A DNA stretch of 64,000 bases from Diphasiastrum complanatum (GCA_029204225.1 CM055111.1:41544815-41608814), one strand, 5' to 3'. Positions 27,201 to 34,654 are shown, counted from the stretch's first letter. The notes: generated by a model from the letters alone, not told the origin. A program made the numbers and translations.

Positions 27201-28561
27201 CTCATGCAAAAGCATATTGAATGCACTCTCACACCTAGCCATGAATCCAACACACATGCTAGTACTGCATGCAAGTGGTCATCCGACCCCATGGTCCTAT
27301 TCGACTATTATCCGGGTTAGGTCCAATCCCGATGTCCAAGGCACCCCCTAACAGTCCAAACCTATTAGGGCCATGACACCAAGCTTCATACCTCAAGGAA
27401 AGAACTACTTCTAAATGAAAGAGCCAGCTTCTTGAACTATCCCGATGGATGTGAGGTAAACTAGCACGAATTCACTTTTACAGCTTAAAACTTACATAAA
27501 AATGAAATAAAGAGAATTTTTACGCCTGAACTACCTTAAGGCATATATTAAGGGTGTTTTCACACACAAGGGGGTGCAATAGCGATGATTAGTCATGCTT
27601 AAGAAAGTAGGTTATCCTAAGAGGCTTATTGAAGATCATCTACGAGCCTGCTGCCTAACATGTCAAGTATAATAGAAAGCCTCAATCCCAGGGAAGTAGC
27701 CTGAGGACCTCCGAACCGAGACATTCCACACATGAACACCTCAAGAAGCTCTATCTTGATTGATGTTAATTTACTTTTACTTGTTCATTATAGGCCAAAG
27801 TAAAATTTGGTCACTGGAATCTGGTTCTATGAAGTCCTTGGGATCTAGGGGCAGGCTCAAAGGACAAGATTTTTGGGATGCGTAATTCCCTCATATATAC
27901 AAAGAGAAAAGGACGCCAGGTTTCTATGAAGAGCAAAGCTTGGAGGTGATTTGCCGAATTTTTATAGTGTGTCATCTTTCGCTGTGGACTAGAGAACTAA
28001 GACAAGACAGCAGCAAGATATATTTTATTCAAAGGCATCCTCGAGTAACTTCTAATGCGACCAAAGGGTTTATGCTCTAAGCATTCTTTACATCAAAGTG
28101 TTGTTGGGAGGAACGGAATCAAGAGTTCAATATGCACCGCTACTTCATAATGCAAAGGTACAAACCCGTGTAGCTTGCTCCAATGATTGAACGTTGTTGA
28201 TGATGGAGCCAGCAACTGCTATGCTCAATGTGTGGCTTCCCCCCTTGTTGCTACCATTTCCACCATTGCCATCATATCGAGTGAAGGGCTTTGAATCTGC
28301 GGTAGGTGCAGGAATATGGCAAGACTGCACTGCTGAAGGGGCATGATGATCTTGGATGAGTCTATGGCAGCTGAGGGAGGCAAGGCCTTCTTCTTCAGCT
28401 TCATGTTTCTTCTTCTTGTGACTACTGACCAATGATGAGGGTGTATTATCAACCTTAACCTTCTTCTTCTTCTTCTTCTTGTTGATGCTACGTGTTTTCA
28501 AGCGCTGCTTTTCGGTCTCGCGCTCCAACTCTTTGCTTTCTCGCTTAGTTTTACGATCCAT
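2997..28561 (-). CDS. SPOUT1-like: SPOUT-fold RNA methyltransferase (C9orf114/SPOUT1 family), 11 exons
   Basis: Exons on the minus strand: 28561-28166, 26367-26320, 26087-25911, 25759-25693, 25555-25491, 25240-25156, 23422-23304, 23164-23085, 22687-22615, 21892-21815 and 3074-2997. All junctions are GT/AG and phase-compatible, giving 1266 nt including the stop (421 aa). The lysine-rich N-terminus is followed by HTLSIAVAGSIINN, LAGQIARATAIF, ARILQYLEVPQYLRR, PPLDVPHHLRKH, EGLYWGYSVRHA, GGYDYTIGTSEHGEK, HVLVAFGGLAGLEES, NTCPDQGSRTIRTE and EAILISLQYL. These are the conserved blocks of Pfam Methyltrn_RNA_3 (DUF171). The human relative (376 aa) is reported to methylate a 28S rRNA uridine, so a nuclear/nucleolar role is likely but inferred. 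All conserved blocks are present, so it is probably functional. Intron 10 is about 18.7 kb and full of transposons. Confidence 0.9.
3310..3890. repeat. Left long inverted repeat of the hAT composite (K and G word families)
   Basis: Order from outside: a GC-rich block of GGACGCG/CGTCCG words (3361-3456), a (TA)n tract ending ATCATAG (to about 3475), blocks of GGTACCGC words with GGATCCGCGGTACC (3480-3575), an A/T-rich spacer with GTGTTATTTTCG, a near-perfect 44-nt palindrome at 3677-3720, a second CTATGAT(AT)nATCATAG (3720-3745), more GGTACC words (to 3842) and an AT-rich edge. The reverse complement of this order recurs at about 9690-10225. Confidence 0.75.
4211..4220 (+). promoter_or_regulatory. 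Candidate TATA box for the small plus-strand gene
   Basis: ATAAATAGGC lies about 170 bp upstream of the ATG at 4381, within otherwise GC-rich sequence. The position would suit a start site near 4240-4250 and a leader of about 130 nt. This is inferred from sequence only. Confidence 0.35.
4381..4745 (+). pseudogene. Small charged coiled-coil protein gene carried by the hAT element
   Basis: From ATG 4381 the frame reads MAERIPPKPEGEARRKLEED, then an Arg/Glu/Lys-rich helix-prone stretch and a proline-rich linker (PEPEPPAPAVGP). A one-base frame change near 4560 is needed to continue as LDEQIGMNFTRRQLIMVRER, RRANQEAARANREAEQER and EESVEDQ, ending at 4745. Together that is about 120 residues, highly charged, with heptad-like composition. 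The open frame on the opposite strand (4038-4700) is serine/leucine-rich and looks like its antisense shadow. I do not recognise the family. It is convergent to the transposase and may be an accessory protein, or a captured host fragment. Confidence 0.4.
4746..5268. other. Spacer between convergent genes of the hAT element
   Basis: AT-rich non-coding stretch between the 3' end of the plus-strand gene and the 3' end of the transposase. It probably holds both 3' UTRs. No further gene or strong repeat was seen. Confidence 0.4.
5269..9467 (-). pseudogene. hAT transposase with Pro-rich, acidic and AT-hook C-terminal tail (decayed)
   Basis: From M at 9467: a BED-like zinc finger (CRYCLVEFAASLTRLKGH, 9390-9300), a proline-rich linker (9150-8720), then PNLPFAITDSEPFRRAF, and the DUF659 block with SDGWTDVRRRPILNILV and VVTDNATNC...PCAAHNIDLL. 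Next come FTWETRWNYFHRSIHSV, WWTMFGSTYPSIQRLALRVL and the hAT dimerisation segment CERNWRTWALIHTRRRNRL (about 7130-7075). Two GT-AG introns fit exactly: 7704-7591 and 7244-7153. Downstream is a Glu/Arg-rich coil, an acidic part, a Pro/Ala-rich region and two AT-hook cores (RKRPGRPKG, GRRGRPRR; about 5600-5480), ending EPEQ at 5269. In-frame stops at 8562-8564 and 8469-8471 and several frame shifts (for example at a C-run near 6530 and near 6215) show decay. Confidence 0.75.
9690..10225. repeat. Right long inverted repeat of the hAT composite
   Basis: Mirror of 3310-3890: an AT-rich edge, GGTACC palindrome (about 9753-9815), CTATGAT...(TA)n...ATCATAG (9816-9853), GGTACC/GGATCC words, a poly-A stretch with GCGAAAATAACAC (about 9925-9950), more GGTACC words, CTATGAT(AT)n (10068-10100), then the outer GGACGCG block beginning GGATGAGTGTCCGGGCCG. 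The phrase GCGAAAATAACAC is the reverse complement of the left arm's GTGTTATTTTCG with one extra base. Confidence 0.7.
10226..11530. repeat. Cluster of GGACGCGTCC-word foldback elements
   Basis: About ten blocks of the same GC-rich vocabulary (GGACGCG, CGTCCG, GTCGGACGCGTCC) alternate in orientation. They are separated by poly-T/poly-A stretches and by (TA)n tracts at 10869-10892 and 11504-11529. The clearest complete unit is the long palindrome 10483-10680, with arms of about 90 bp around a short loop (CCCTTTCAAAC, near 10574-10584). The open frames here are built from these repeats and are not genes. Confidence 0.75.
11530..11785. repeat. Palindromic MITE-like element of AACCGT/ACGGTTC words
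   Basis: Bordered on the left by ATATATCATAG and on the right by CTATGACATATATATA. Inside, words such as GAACCGTGG, ACGGTTCACC and GAGAACCGT recur in both orientations, with AT-rich TTAATTAATCAATTAATT segments between. A related short copy lies in intron 3 of the PHD gene at about 46925-47035. Confidence 0.65.
12158..12215. repeat. Near-perfect palindrome of TTCCGGAACG words
   Basis: CCCGTTCCGGAACGCATTC on the left is mirrored by GAATTCCAGAACGCATTCC and GTTCCGGAACGGG on the right. This is a fourth word-built palindrome in the region. It directly abuts copia polymerase sequence at about 12218. Confidence 0.6.
12218..12925 (+). pseudogene. Ty1/copia pol relic (protease end to integrase core)
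   Basis: Reads KVRDVLYVPGLKKNLISV, LFILDTYEKR, ELWHATYGHLNFRSL, then after a shift CEGRILGTFQRKPFPL, LVHSDVVGPMRT and VTFIDDFSRFTWIYPMK, ending LRTDRGGEYVSTTFG. This is the pre-integrase zinc region plus the first part of the integrase core. In-frame stops (for example near 12307 and 12796) show it is dead. Closely related to the copia at 15020-18212. Confidence 0.8.
12925..13333 (-). repeat. Solo copia LTR, minus orientation
   Basis: The reverse complement begins TGTTAG at 13333 and shares GGTTACTTTGACCCAA, GGTCAAGATTT, TGTAACCAT and CTCGTGGGTCC with the start of the plus-strand LTR at 15020. A TATA-like CTATATATGTATG lies inside. No internal element sequence follows on the minus side, so it is a solo LTR or an end fragment. 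The inner boundary is approximate. Confidence 0.6.
13334..15019. other. No gene recognised
   Basis: A Gly/Pro/His-rich open frame at 13500-13838 has no recognisable domain and resembles the tail of a transposase or random GC-rich sequence. The remainder is AT-rich and without family-like frames on either strand. Confidence 0.35.
15020..15472 (+). repeat. 5' LTR of a copia element
   Basis: 453 bp from TGTTAG to ...CCTACA, immediately followed by the primer binding site. It contains a CT microsatellite near 15366-15382. Its last 56 bases recur at 18157-18212. Confidence 0.75.
15473..15484 (+). promoter_or_regulatory. Primer binding site (tRNA-Met initiator)
   Basis: TGGTATCAGAGC directly follows the LTR end CA, the usual plant copia primer site complementary to the 3' end of initiator tRNA-Met. 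Confidence 0.85.
15485..15940 (+). other. Copia leader with repeated GGCGCCC/GGCACCC phrases; gag absent
   Basis: Between the primer site and the pre-integrase frame there is no gag or protease. The phrase GGCRCCCAAAAATC-like occurs at about 15511, 15658, 15724 and 15809. Either gag was deleted or this is a leader of a non-autonomous derivative. Confidence 0.5.
15940..18155 (+). pseudogene. Ty1/copia pol: integrase and reverse transcriptase, no gag, no RNase H
   Basis: Pre-integrase ELWHARFGHLNFASL and CEGCILGKFQRKPFP, then integrase core LVHSDVCGPMRT, FIDDFSRFTWIYP, the PQQNGVAERKNRTL block and YEVWYGKKPT. Reverse transcriptase from about 17290: WVYKIKYKADG, YKARLVAKGYAQ, LDIKTTFLNGDL, YGLKQAPRMWY and the catalytic YVDD in ILLYVDDIIITG. 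Frame breaks occur near 16393 (stop), 16610 and 17090. After IGCLI, where RNase H should follow, the sequence jumps into the last 56 bases of the LTR. Confidence 0.85.
18157..18212 (+). repeat. Residual 3' LTR tail of the copia element
   Basis: Matches 15417-15472 with one difference in the last dozen bases and ends CCTACA. The bases flanking the element are GAAAA before 15020 and AAAAC after 18212, sharing AAAA but not a clean 5-bp duplication. Confidence 0.75.
18213..19990. other. No gene recognised
   Basis: AT-rich sequence inside intron 10. The short open frames show no family resemblance on either strand. Probably old unclassified repeat. Confidence 0.35.
19993..20335 (-). pseudogene. 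LINE reverse transcriptase fragment
   Basis: Minus strand reads HYSTNDHIFTLRALTVEA, VYCCFVDFKKAFDSVPRS, LAVMALYERVLGC and SPVLFGLYIDELEWV. These are fingers and palm motifs of a non-LTR reverse transcriptase; FVDFKKAFDSV is motif A. One stop interrupts after RDLGY, and the motif with catalytic aspartates is missing. A (GA)n tract begins at about 20337 at the upstream edge. Confidence 0.75.
20774..21110 (-). pseudogene. LINE ORF2 C-terminal zinc-binding fragment
   Basis: Reads LRVSSHQLAIEMGRYMDTPR, RICQLCSLQEVGDEFHFIF and RCPVYYELRGRYHRLK, the C-x2-C...H...C region found after the reverse transcriptase in many plant LINEs. It lies upstream, in minus-strand order, of the reverse transcriptase fragment at 19993-20335, so the two are rearranged or from separate insertions. 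A (GA)n tract follows at 21214-21266. Confidence 0.7.
22843..23170 (-). repeat. Tandem duplication carrying exon 8 (158-bp unit)
   Basis: Two near-identical units include exon 8 (23164-23085) and a second copy (23006-22927) with acceptor and donor. A third partial unit covers the flanking CCTAGTTCTG...TGCAGACCTA phrase near 22862-22910. Copy A encodes the conserved TIGTSEHGEK. Copy B encodes TSGTSEHREK, changing two conserved positions. Confidence 0.85.
23895..24160. repeat. Three 60-odd-bp repeats with a central palindrome, in intron 6
   Basis: The phrase AAAAGTGTATATAATACAGA followed by TGTCAAGTAACACTTATCGG occurs three times (from about 23899, 23969 and 24076). Between copies two and three is a near-perfect inverted repeat, AAACGGTAATCCGTTTTAAA against TTTAAAACGGATTACCGTTT (about 24019-24064). 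Confidence 0.8.
26153..26251. repeat. Long foldback hairpin in intron 2
   Basis: Left arm GTTGTACAAAAATTGAGAA...GAAAAAGGCATCCA and right arm TGGATGCCTTTTTC...TTCTCAATTTTTGTACAAC pair over about 40 bp, with a mismatched block of about 8 bp and a loop near 20 nt. It fills much of the 232-nt intron 2. It could be a small MITE or a small-RNA-like precursor. Confidence 0.75.
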
Positions 28562-28661
28562 TGAAATGGAATTGTCGCATGAATAACAACAAATATAAAG
28601 GAACCCCTTTAGGTTTAAATCTTTGCCCTAGATCCCTCACCCAAACCTTAAATCACAAACT

Positions 28662-28705
28662 CCTTATATAAACCTTAAGTGCTTTGAGGCTGAAACCCTA
28701 AACCC
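28662..28705 (-). promoter_or_regulatory. Promoter of the methyltransferase: TATA box and telo-box
   Basis: On the minus strand GGTTTATATAAGG (28674-28662) lies about 100 bp upstream of the ATG. GGGTTTAGGGTTT (28705-28693) is a telo-box. Telo-boxes are common in promoters of plant ribosomal-protein and ribosome-biogenesis genes, which fits an rRNA-modifying enzyme. Confidence 0.5.
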
Positions 28706-29645
28706 TTGTTGGAGATTGAAAGTTGCTTTTAAAAAAAAATTCCGCCTTTTCTTCTTGCAAAGTCAATACTATGTGATGAGGTAGGTCAATGGAGTTCGGA
28801 AGAAAGTCAATGTTAAAGGATAAATTTTGAAGGTGGTCTCAAAGTTTGGGGTTTGGAGCATGGTGAAAGGCTAAACATGAAAGTACATGCTTAAATTTCG
28901 CAAACATTCGTACATGCAAAGTAGAAGAAGGCATTTGCATGCATGCACTATTTTGGCACACGTGCAAAAGCATGTGGCTGTTGCATGCTACATGCTATTT
29001 CACGCATGAAGCATCTTTTGCATTGCAAAATCTACGGATTCTCCTTCATCTTCTTCCTTGCATCTCTCCTTTTTACACATGCCTACGGCTGCCACCTCTT
29101 CTCCTCCTCCTCTTTCTTTTACTCCTTTTTTTTGGAGTTCCACTTTGTGAACTTTTTTGCTTTACTGTGGCATGTGGATTGTCTCGCCTAAGAGAAATAT
29201 TGCTCTTAGGTGAGACAATCCAGGGGGACAAAGAAAGGCTCGATAGAGAAGGTCTGTGTTCGAAGCATCGGGTCTGATAAATGGCCCCTTTCCCTCGGTG
29301 CATAAACTACTCTTATCAGATTCAAATCAACTATATCGTGACAAGCGTCGCAACTAATTTTGCTTGATCCTTCCTTTGAAATTGTCAGAATCGATTCAAA
29401 TTCAATACATAGACAAACACAAATTCTTTAGACGTTGGTTGTGGAAACGTTGAGATGTTCAAATGGATCTATACGACAGCTGAGAAGTGAAAAGTACTTA
29501 AAGCAGTAAATCAAATAAGCATAACATTCTATACTGACACGGTAACCGAACGTAATAAGATGATAAGATTGAGTTGTAGCATGTACATAAACGGTTGAAT
29601 GATGAGCACAAAGCAATTGTGGAACTAATTGTGTACTCGAAGATG
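28706..29645. other. Upstream flank, no gene
   Basis: No coding family was recognised. It holds an inverted repeat at 29176-29194 / 29203-29221 (GGATTGTCTCGCCTAAGAG and its near-complement, 8-nt loop) and a CT-rich stretch near 29090-29130. Confidence 0.4.
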
Positions 29646-30650
29646 TGTTGGATTTATTTCCTCTAGTCACCTAAATCCCATTTTTAGTTTGCCTCCATTC
29701 ATGCTGCATATTTACTTGCGTTTGTCGCGTAGTCTGCATATTCACATGCAAATTCTCACAGGCGATGAAAAGACAAAAAGCAAAGGCTGACGTCACACCC
29801 TCTTCATGCGCATGTAGTTGCGCTAACAAACTGGACGACGACTGCAGCCACCCACAATCTCCTACAGACAGCACATCTACCCTGTACTTTCTTCATCTGC
29901 ACACTTGTAACATTATGTATATATTGAATACCATTTGCGTATTCATTAAGAAGTTAGTAAGCGAGAGAGAATGAGGAAGAGAAGCTTATCGGAGATAGAC
30001 AAAAGTAGATGCTCTATGCATTGATTCTTTAATTTGTTAGCAATAAGGTTTCATTCCTTTACAGTTTGAATAAGGTTGGTAGGGCACGCGGCTTCGTCCG
30101 CTATTGTCTTGTTCTCTACCGCATTATTGACATGTATACTTGATATACTTAATCTGATACAGTTCTTTGTTCTGCGTTCAGATTTGTGTTAATATTGCTA
30201 TGCTTATTATTCATTCTGTCTGATCTTTCTAGTTGCTCTTTCTGGTAACATACGACTAACATTTAGTCTTGTCTTTCGCAAAATGTTTTGCGACTAATTA
30301 TCAGTCGAGCATTGTCTAGTTCTTTGCGAATCATTCGCGACACATAATTTGTCTAGCTATTCACGACAAATTATTCTTCTGGCGCTTCGTTTATTAATGT
30401 TTGGCTACGTAATCAAGAACGATTGTGATTTCCATCACTAACGTTCTGTTCGTTCTGATGTGCGTAGTCATGCTTTCGGAGAGAGTCGCATAGCTCGTTC
30501 CGCTGCACACGAACAATTTTTGTTCGAGTTCGTTTCTCGTTTGAGTTCATTTCTCGTTCGTGTTCATCTTACCCCTCTGAGCTAAAAAAAAAATTTGTTT
30601 CTAACATACAACACCTTTCTCAACTCTCGCTACTCTCTCTCTCTCCAACA
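29646..30650 (+). repeat. 5' LTR of a copia element
   Basis: Starts TGTTGG and ends CCAACA, a perfect 6-bp inverted terminal pair. It is followed at once by the primer site TGGTATCAGAGC (30651-30662). A TATA-like TATGTATATATTG lies near 29917. The flanking GATG (29642-29645) recurs right after the residual 3' LTR end (34651-34654). Confidence 0.65.
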
Positions 30651-30805
30651 TGGTATCAGAGCTATTTTCATAGCTTGATAAGCTTCCACAGTACAAGACT
30701 CTACTAGCCAATAGAGTAATTGTTTTCTTGTTCTGTATTTCAGCATCAGATTTTCATACTTAAGTCACTGATAGTTTCTCCTAGCACTTAGACTAGTTCC
30801 TCCAC

Positions 30806-31186
30806 ATGGATTCCCAAGGGAAGGCCAGTCCTATCATGGACAAGCTTGATGGAGCCAATTACCATATGTGGAAATTTAAGATGAAAATTGTACTAATGGC
30901 TAAAGAATTGTATGACGTTGTTACAGGTGCATAAGGGAAACCCGATGCAGATGACGCAACAATCGCCAGATGGAAGCTGAAGGATGGAAAGGCTTTCGCG
31001 ATGATCATCCTCAACATCACGAATACCCAGATCGGCCATGTATCCGAGGCTCAGACATCGAAAGAAGTCTGGAGCATCTTGAGCACACTATATGAAGTGC
31101 GAGATATAGCTTCCAAACTATATCTCAGAAAGAAATTCTACTCCCTCAAGATGATGAATGGTGATTCTTTGCAGTCATTGAAAATG
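30806..31186 (+). pseudogene. Ty1/copia gag fragment
   Basis: MDSQGKASPIMDKLDGANYH, then MWKFKMKIVLMAKELYDVV, a stop near 30930, then DATIARWKLKDGKAFAMIIL, VSEAQTSKEVWSILSTLYE and LYLRKKFYSLKM. This is the DUF4219/UBN2 part of copia gag. At about 31187 it switches abruptly to gypsy pol sequence; the zinc knuckle and protease are lost. Confidence 0.85.
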
Positions 31187-32663
31187 ACTTACTATCTAAG
31201 ATAAGAAAGGCTCAGCAGGAAGATCCTCACTGTAAGAAAGTGGAACAAGAGGTGAGTCATGGCCATGTAGAGTCTCAAAAGGAGAGCTCTTCTACCTTGG
31301 TTTGCACTTATTTTAAGTATTCCATAGAAGATGGAATAGTGATGAGAAACGACAAGGCTCTTATTCCAACTTGTGAGGTGCTGCGAAAGAGGATCTTGCA
31401 TCTCTGTCACGATAGCCCTAGTGCTGGTCATCCTAGTGTGGATAGGACCTATGAGTTGATACGACGTAACTTTTGGTGGTCGAGACTTAAGAAAGAAGTA
31501 AACCATTATGTGACACATTGTTTTAAGTGTCAAGTTAATAAGGCTGAAAGGATTAAAGTGCCTGGATTATTACGCCCGTTACCTATACCAGAAGGGAGAT
31601 GGGAGAGTATTTCCATGGACTTTATTACATGTTTACCGCATACGCAGCAACAACATAATGCTATCCTAGTTGTGGTTGACAGACTCACGAAAATGGCTCA
31701 TTTTATCCCAACTAGTAATAAGATTGATGCGCCTGGTACGGTTGATTTGTTTATACAGCATGTATTCAGACTTCGTGGATTACCTAGATCCATTGTCTCT
31801 GACAGGGATTCTAGTTTTATTGGCAATTTTTGGACTGCAATATTTGAGAAGTTAGAGGTGCAGTTGGGAATGAGTAGTTCTGATCATCCTGAAACAGATG
31901 GGCAGACTGAGAGAGTTAACCAAACCTTGGAAGACATGCTTAGGGCATATGTGAGTGAAAGGCAAACGCAATGGTAACGTTACCTACCATTGTTGGAGTT
32001 TGCCTATAATGATAAAAAGAATGCATCTATGAAGATGAATCCTTTCGAACTAAATTATGGTTTTAGACAAGCCAGTCCAGTTACTATAGGTATGTCTCAT
32101 AAGACACCTAGTGCTATGGAACTCCTAACTCACATGCAACAGATGTTGGAGTTAGCTAAGGAAAATGTAAAAGCGGCGATGGATCAGGCAAAGACATATG
32201 TTGATCTCGATCGTACGCCAAGAGAGTTCGAGGAAGGAGATATGGTATTTCTCAAGATTCCAAAGGACTCGAAAACCCTTAAGATAGGGAAGTGTTATAA
32301 GTTGTCACCTAGATGTTGTGGACCTTGGAAAATTGTTAAAAAGAATAATAGCATTGCTTATGAATTGGATTTGCCTGTTGGTTGTAAGGTTCATCCTATT
32401 TTTCATGTTTCACGCTTAAAGAAGGTTTTACATGATGGTGATAACTTGTTGGTTGATGGCCTTGTATTGTTTTAGAAACATGGGGAGGTAATGCATGGAC
32501 CAACGAGAGTATTGGACCGGAGGCATAGACGGTTGCGGAATCGTTTGCTCCGTGAGTACTTGGTTGCATGGCATGGACGACCTCTCAGTGATGCTACCTG
32601 GGAGACCACGCATGCATTGTATGCACAGTATCCAGACTTTGCCATCGAGGACGATGTCATATG
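31187..32663 (+). pseudogene. Ty3/gypsy chromovirus integrase with C-terminal chromodomain
   Basis: H2C2 zinc finger (HLCHDSPSAGHPSVDRTYEL ... THCFKCQVNK). Integrase core with the catalytic triad in SMDFITCLP, IVSDRDSSF and TDGQTERVNQTLED. Next come FAYNDKKNASMKMNPFEL, the GPWKIV and HPIFHVSRLKK module, and a chromodomain-like end (RRLRNRLLREYLVAWHGRP, then ATWE). Stops near 31976 and at 32473 break it. The reverse transcriptase and everything 5' of it are missing. Confidence 0.85.
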
Positions 32664-32676
32664 AGGAGGGAAGGGA
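32664..32676 (+). other. Gypsy polypurine tract
   Basis: AGGAGGGAAGGGA immediately precedes TGTCAC, the start of the 3' LTR. Position and composition fit the plus-strand primer of a gypsy element. Confidence 0.65.
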
Positions 32677-33355
32677 TGTCACATGTACTTTGATTGAATC
32701 CCTTTGCCAAATGTATGGTAAATTGTAAATGGCTAAGTCACCGGCTTGTGGAGACAATTGTAAATTGCAATGTAAATATTTGTTATAGTGACTACATACA
32801 AGATGGCCAAGGGGGTACTGGGTCTCATGAGAGTCTGCTGGACTGACCTCCTAAAAAGTAGGAAGGGTTGATTGGTCAACATGACATGTCTCACATGCTC
32901 ACTGGGACACTTGGTCTAGTGCATGAGTGACACTTGTCAGACGGTCAATGGACGGGTCAACAGGACGTGTGTCATATGCTCATTGGGAAACTTGGTCCAA
33001 TGCATGAGTGACATGTGTCAAATTGTCCACCTACTAACTTGCCTATGTGTCAGGGTACTGCCAAGTGGCAAGTGTCGATTGTGCATGGAGTTTGCCATGT
33101 GTCGACGTCAGGATGTGTCAGGGTTAAGGGGTGCTTGAGGGGATATAGGGTGAGCCTTGTCGGACATTCATCATTATGATTATGGTATTCCTATGTAGCT
33201 ATGGTTGGGAGGAGACTTGCAGCAGAGCTCTCATGTTTGCTTGTTGATCTAGGTACATTTGCTTGAGATTAATAAAGCGACGGATTTGCTGGGTAATTCT
33301 ATGTATTTACTTATGGTTTGTGAGCTTGTGTGCAACAACAAGCAAGATCCTAACA
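32677..33355 (+). repeat. Gypsy 3' LTR
   Basis: Runs from TGTCACATG to ...CCTAACA, with a possible poly-A signal AATAAAG near 33271. Inside, a segment of about 75 bp with CTCAYTGGGAMACTTGGTC and TGCATGAGTGACA is tandemly repeated (about 32880-33030). Copia sequence resumes right after it. Confidence 0.6.
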
Positions 33356-34622
33356 CTCGGAAAGAGACATGGATACTTCTACAAATTGAGTCATTGCTTT
33401 TCTGCCTCTAGTCAGGCTCTTAGTACTTCAATTCATTCAAATAAAGGTTTACTTTGGCATTATAGACTTGGTCATTTAAATCATGCTGCTGTACAATGAA
33501 TGTCTAGACAATCTATTGTTCTTGATCTCGACTATCCTCGCGAAAGAGTCGAGTTACCTGTCTGTCAAGACTATCTAGTTTGTAAACAGACTAGGAAACC
33601 TTTTAAATCAAGCCATCAACACATTACTAGAGGATTGCTAGATGTTGTGCATTCAGATAAATGTGGCCCGTTGAAAAATCCTTCGTTGAAGGATGCCAAG
33701 TATTTTATAACCTTTATTGATGAATTTTCCAGAAGGACCATGGTGTATTTTATAAAGAAGAAATCAGAAGCCTTCAACTGCTTCAGAATCTTCAAGGAGC
33801 GTGCAGAGAAGGAGACTGGAAGGACGATCAAGGCCCTCAGGTCAGACAACGGTGGAGAATATATCTCTATCGAGTTTAAGGTGTATTGCCAAAGCCAAGG
33901 CATTGAGCAGCAATTCATCACTCCTTACAGTCCTCAGTCTAATGGCTTAGCCGAGAGGAAGAACCGTACTCTGGTCGAATATGCCAAATGTACGCTATCA
34001 CATGCATCGTTGCCTAAGAGATTCTAGGCTGAAGCTGTCTCCACTGCAGCCTACGTCTAGAACAAATCTTCGACCAAGGCCCTCTCAAACAAGACACCCC
34101 ACGAGGTGTGGACAGGCTCTAAGCCTTTTTTGAAGAACCTAAGAGTGTTTGGGTGCATTGTCTACGCACAGATTCCAAAAGACATGAGGAAAAAATTGGA
34201 CTTCCAAGGTCTCAAGACGATCTTGATCAGATATACTTCATCTGATAATATTTATAAGTTGTACGATCAGCCCGAAGGATACGTTCTTGAAGGTATGAAA
34301 AATCATGTTTGTAAACTCCACAAAGCACTGTACGGCTTGAAACAGTCTGCCAGAGCTTGGTTTAAGAAAATCAACACATTCCTCATCAAACAAGGATTCA
34401 AACCAAGCACTGCTGATTGCAACGTCTATTCCAAGTCAATACAACAATCCTTCATTATCATCACCTTGTACATGGATGATACGTTGCTCTTCAGCAACAC
34501 TACCAATATGGTCAAGGATTCGAAGCAAATGTTGTTGTCAGAGTTTGATATGACTGATCTAGGTGAAGCTCACTTATGTCTGGGAATTCAAATCCACAGA
34601 GACAGAGCAAATCGACTGATTT
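33356..34622 (+). pseudogene. Ty1/copia pol: pre-integrase, integrase, deleted reverse transcriptase
   Basis: KRHGYFYKLSHC, LLWHYRLGHLNHAAVQ, CQDYLVCKQTRKPF, then integrase VVHSDKCGPL, FIDEFSRRTMVYF, RSDNGGEYIS and PQSNGLAERKNRTL with HEVWTGSKPFLKNLRVFGC. At about 34262 an internal deletion joins the integrase C-terminus (YKLYD) to the reverse transcriptase (QPEGYVLEG), followed by LHKALYGLKQSARAW. The catalytic box is changed to YMDD (ITLYMDDTLLF). Stops occur at 33498 and 34025. RNase H is missing. Confidence 0.85.
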
Positions 34623-34623
34623 A

Positions 34624-34650
34624 CACTCGCTACTCTCCCTCTCTCCGACA
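34624..34650 (+). repeat. Residual 27-bp 3' LTR tail
   Basis: CACTCGCTACTCTCCCTCTC and the following CGACA match 30624-30650 of the 5' LTR with three or four changes. It directly follows LGIQIHRDRANRLIYT of the polymerase. GATG follows, matching the 5' flank. Confidence 0.65.
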
Positions 34651-34654
34651 GATG

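Noticed and set aside
28943-29303. Overlapping plus and minus frames upstream of the methyltransferase
   Set aside because: Short, CT-rich, mutually overlapping and without any domain.
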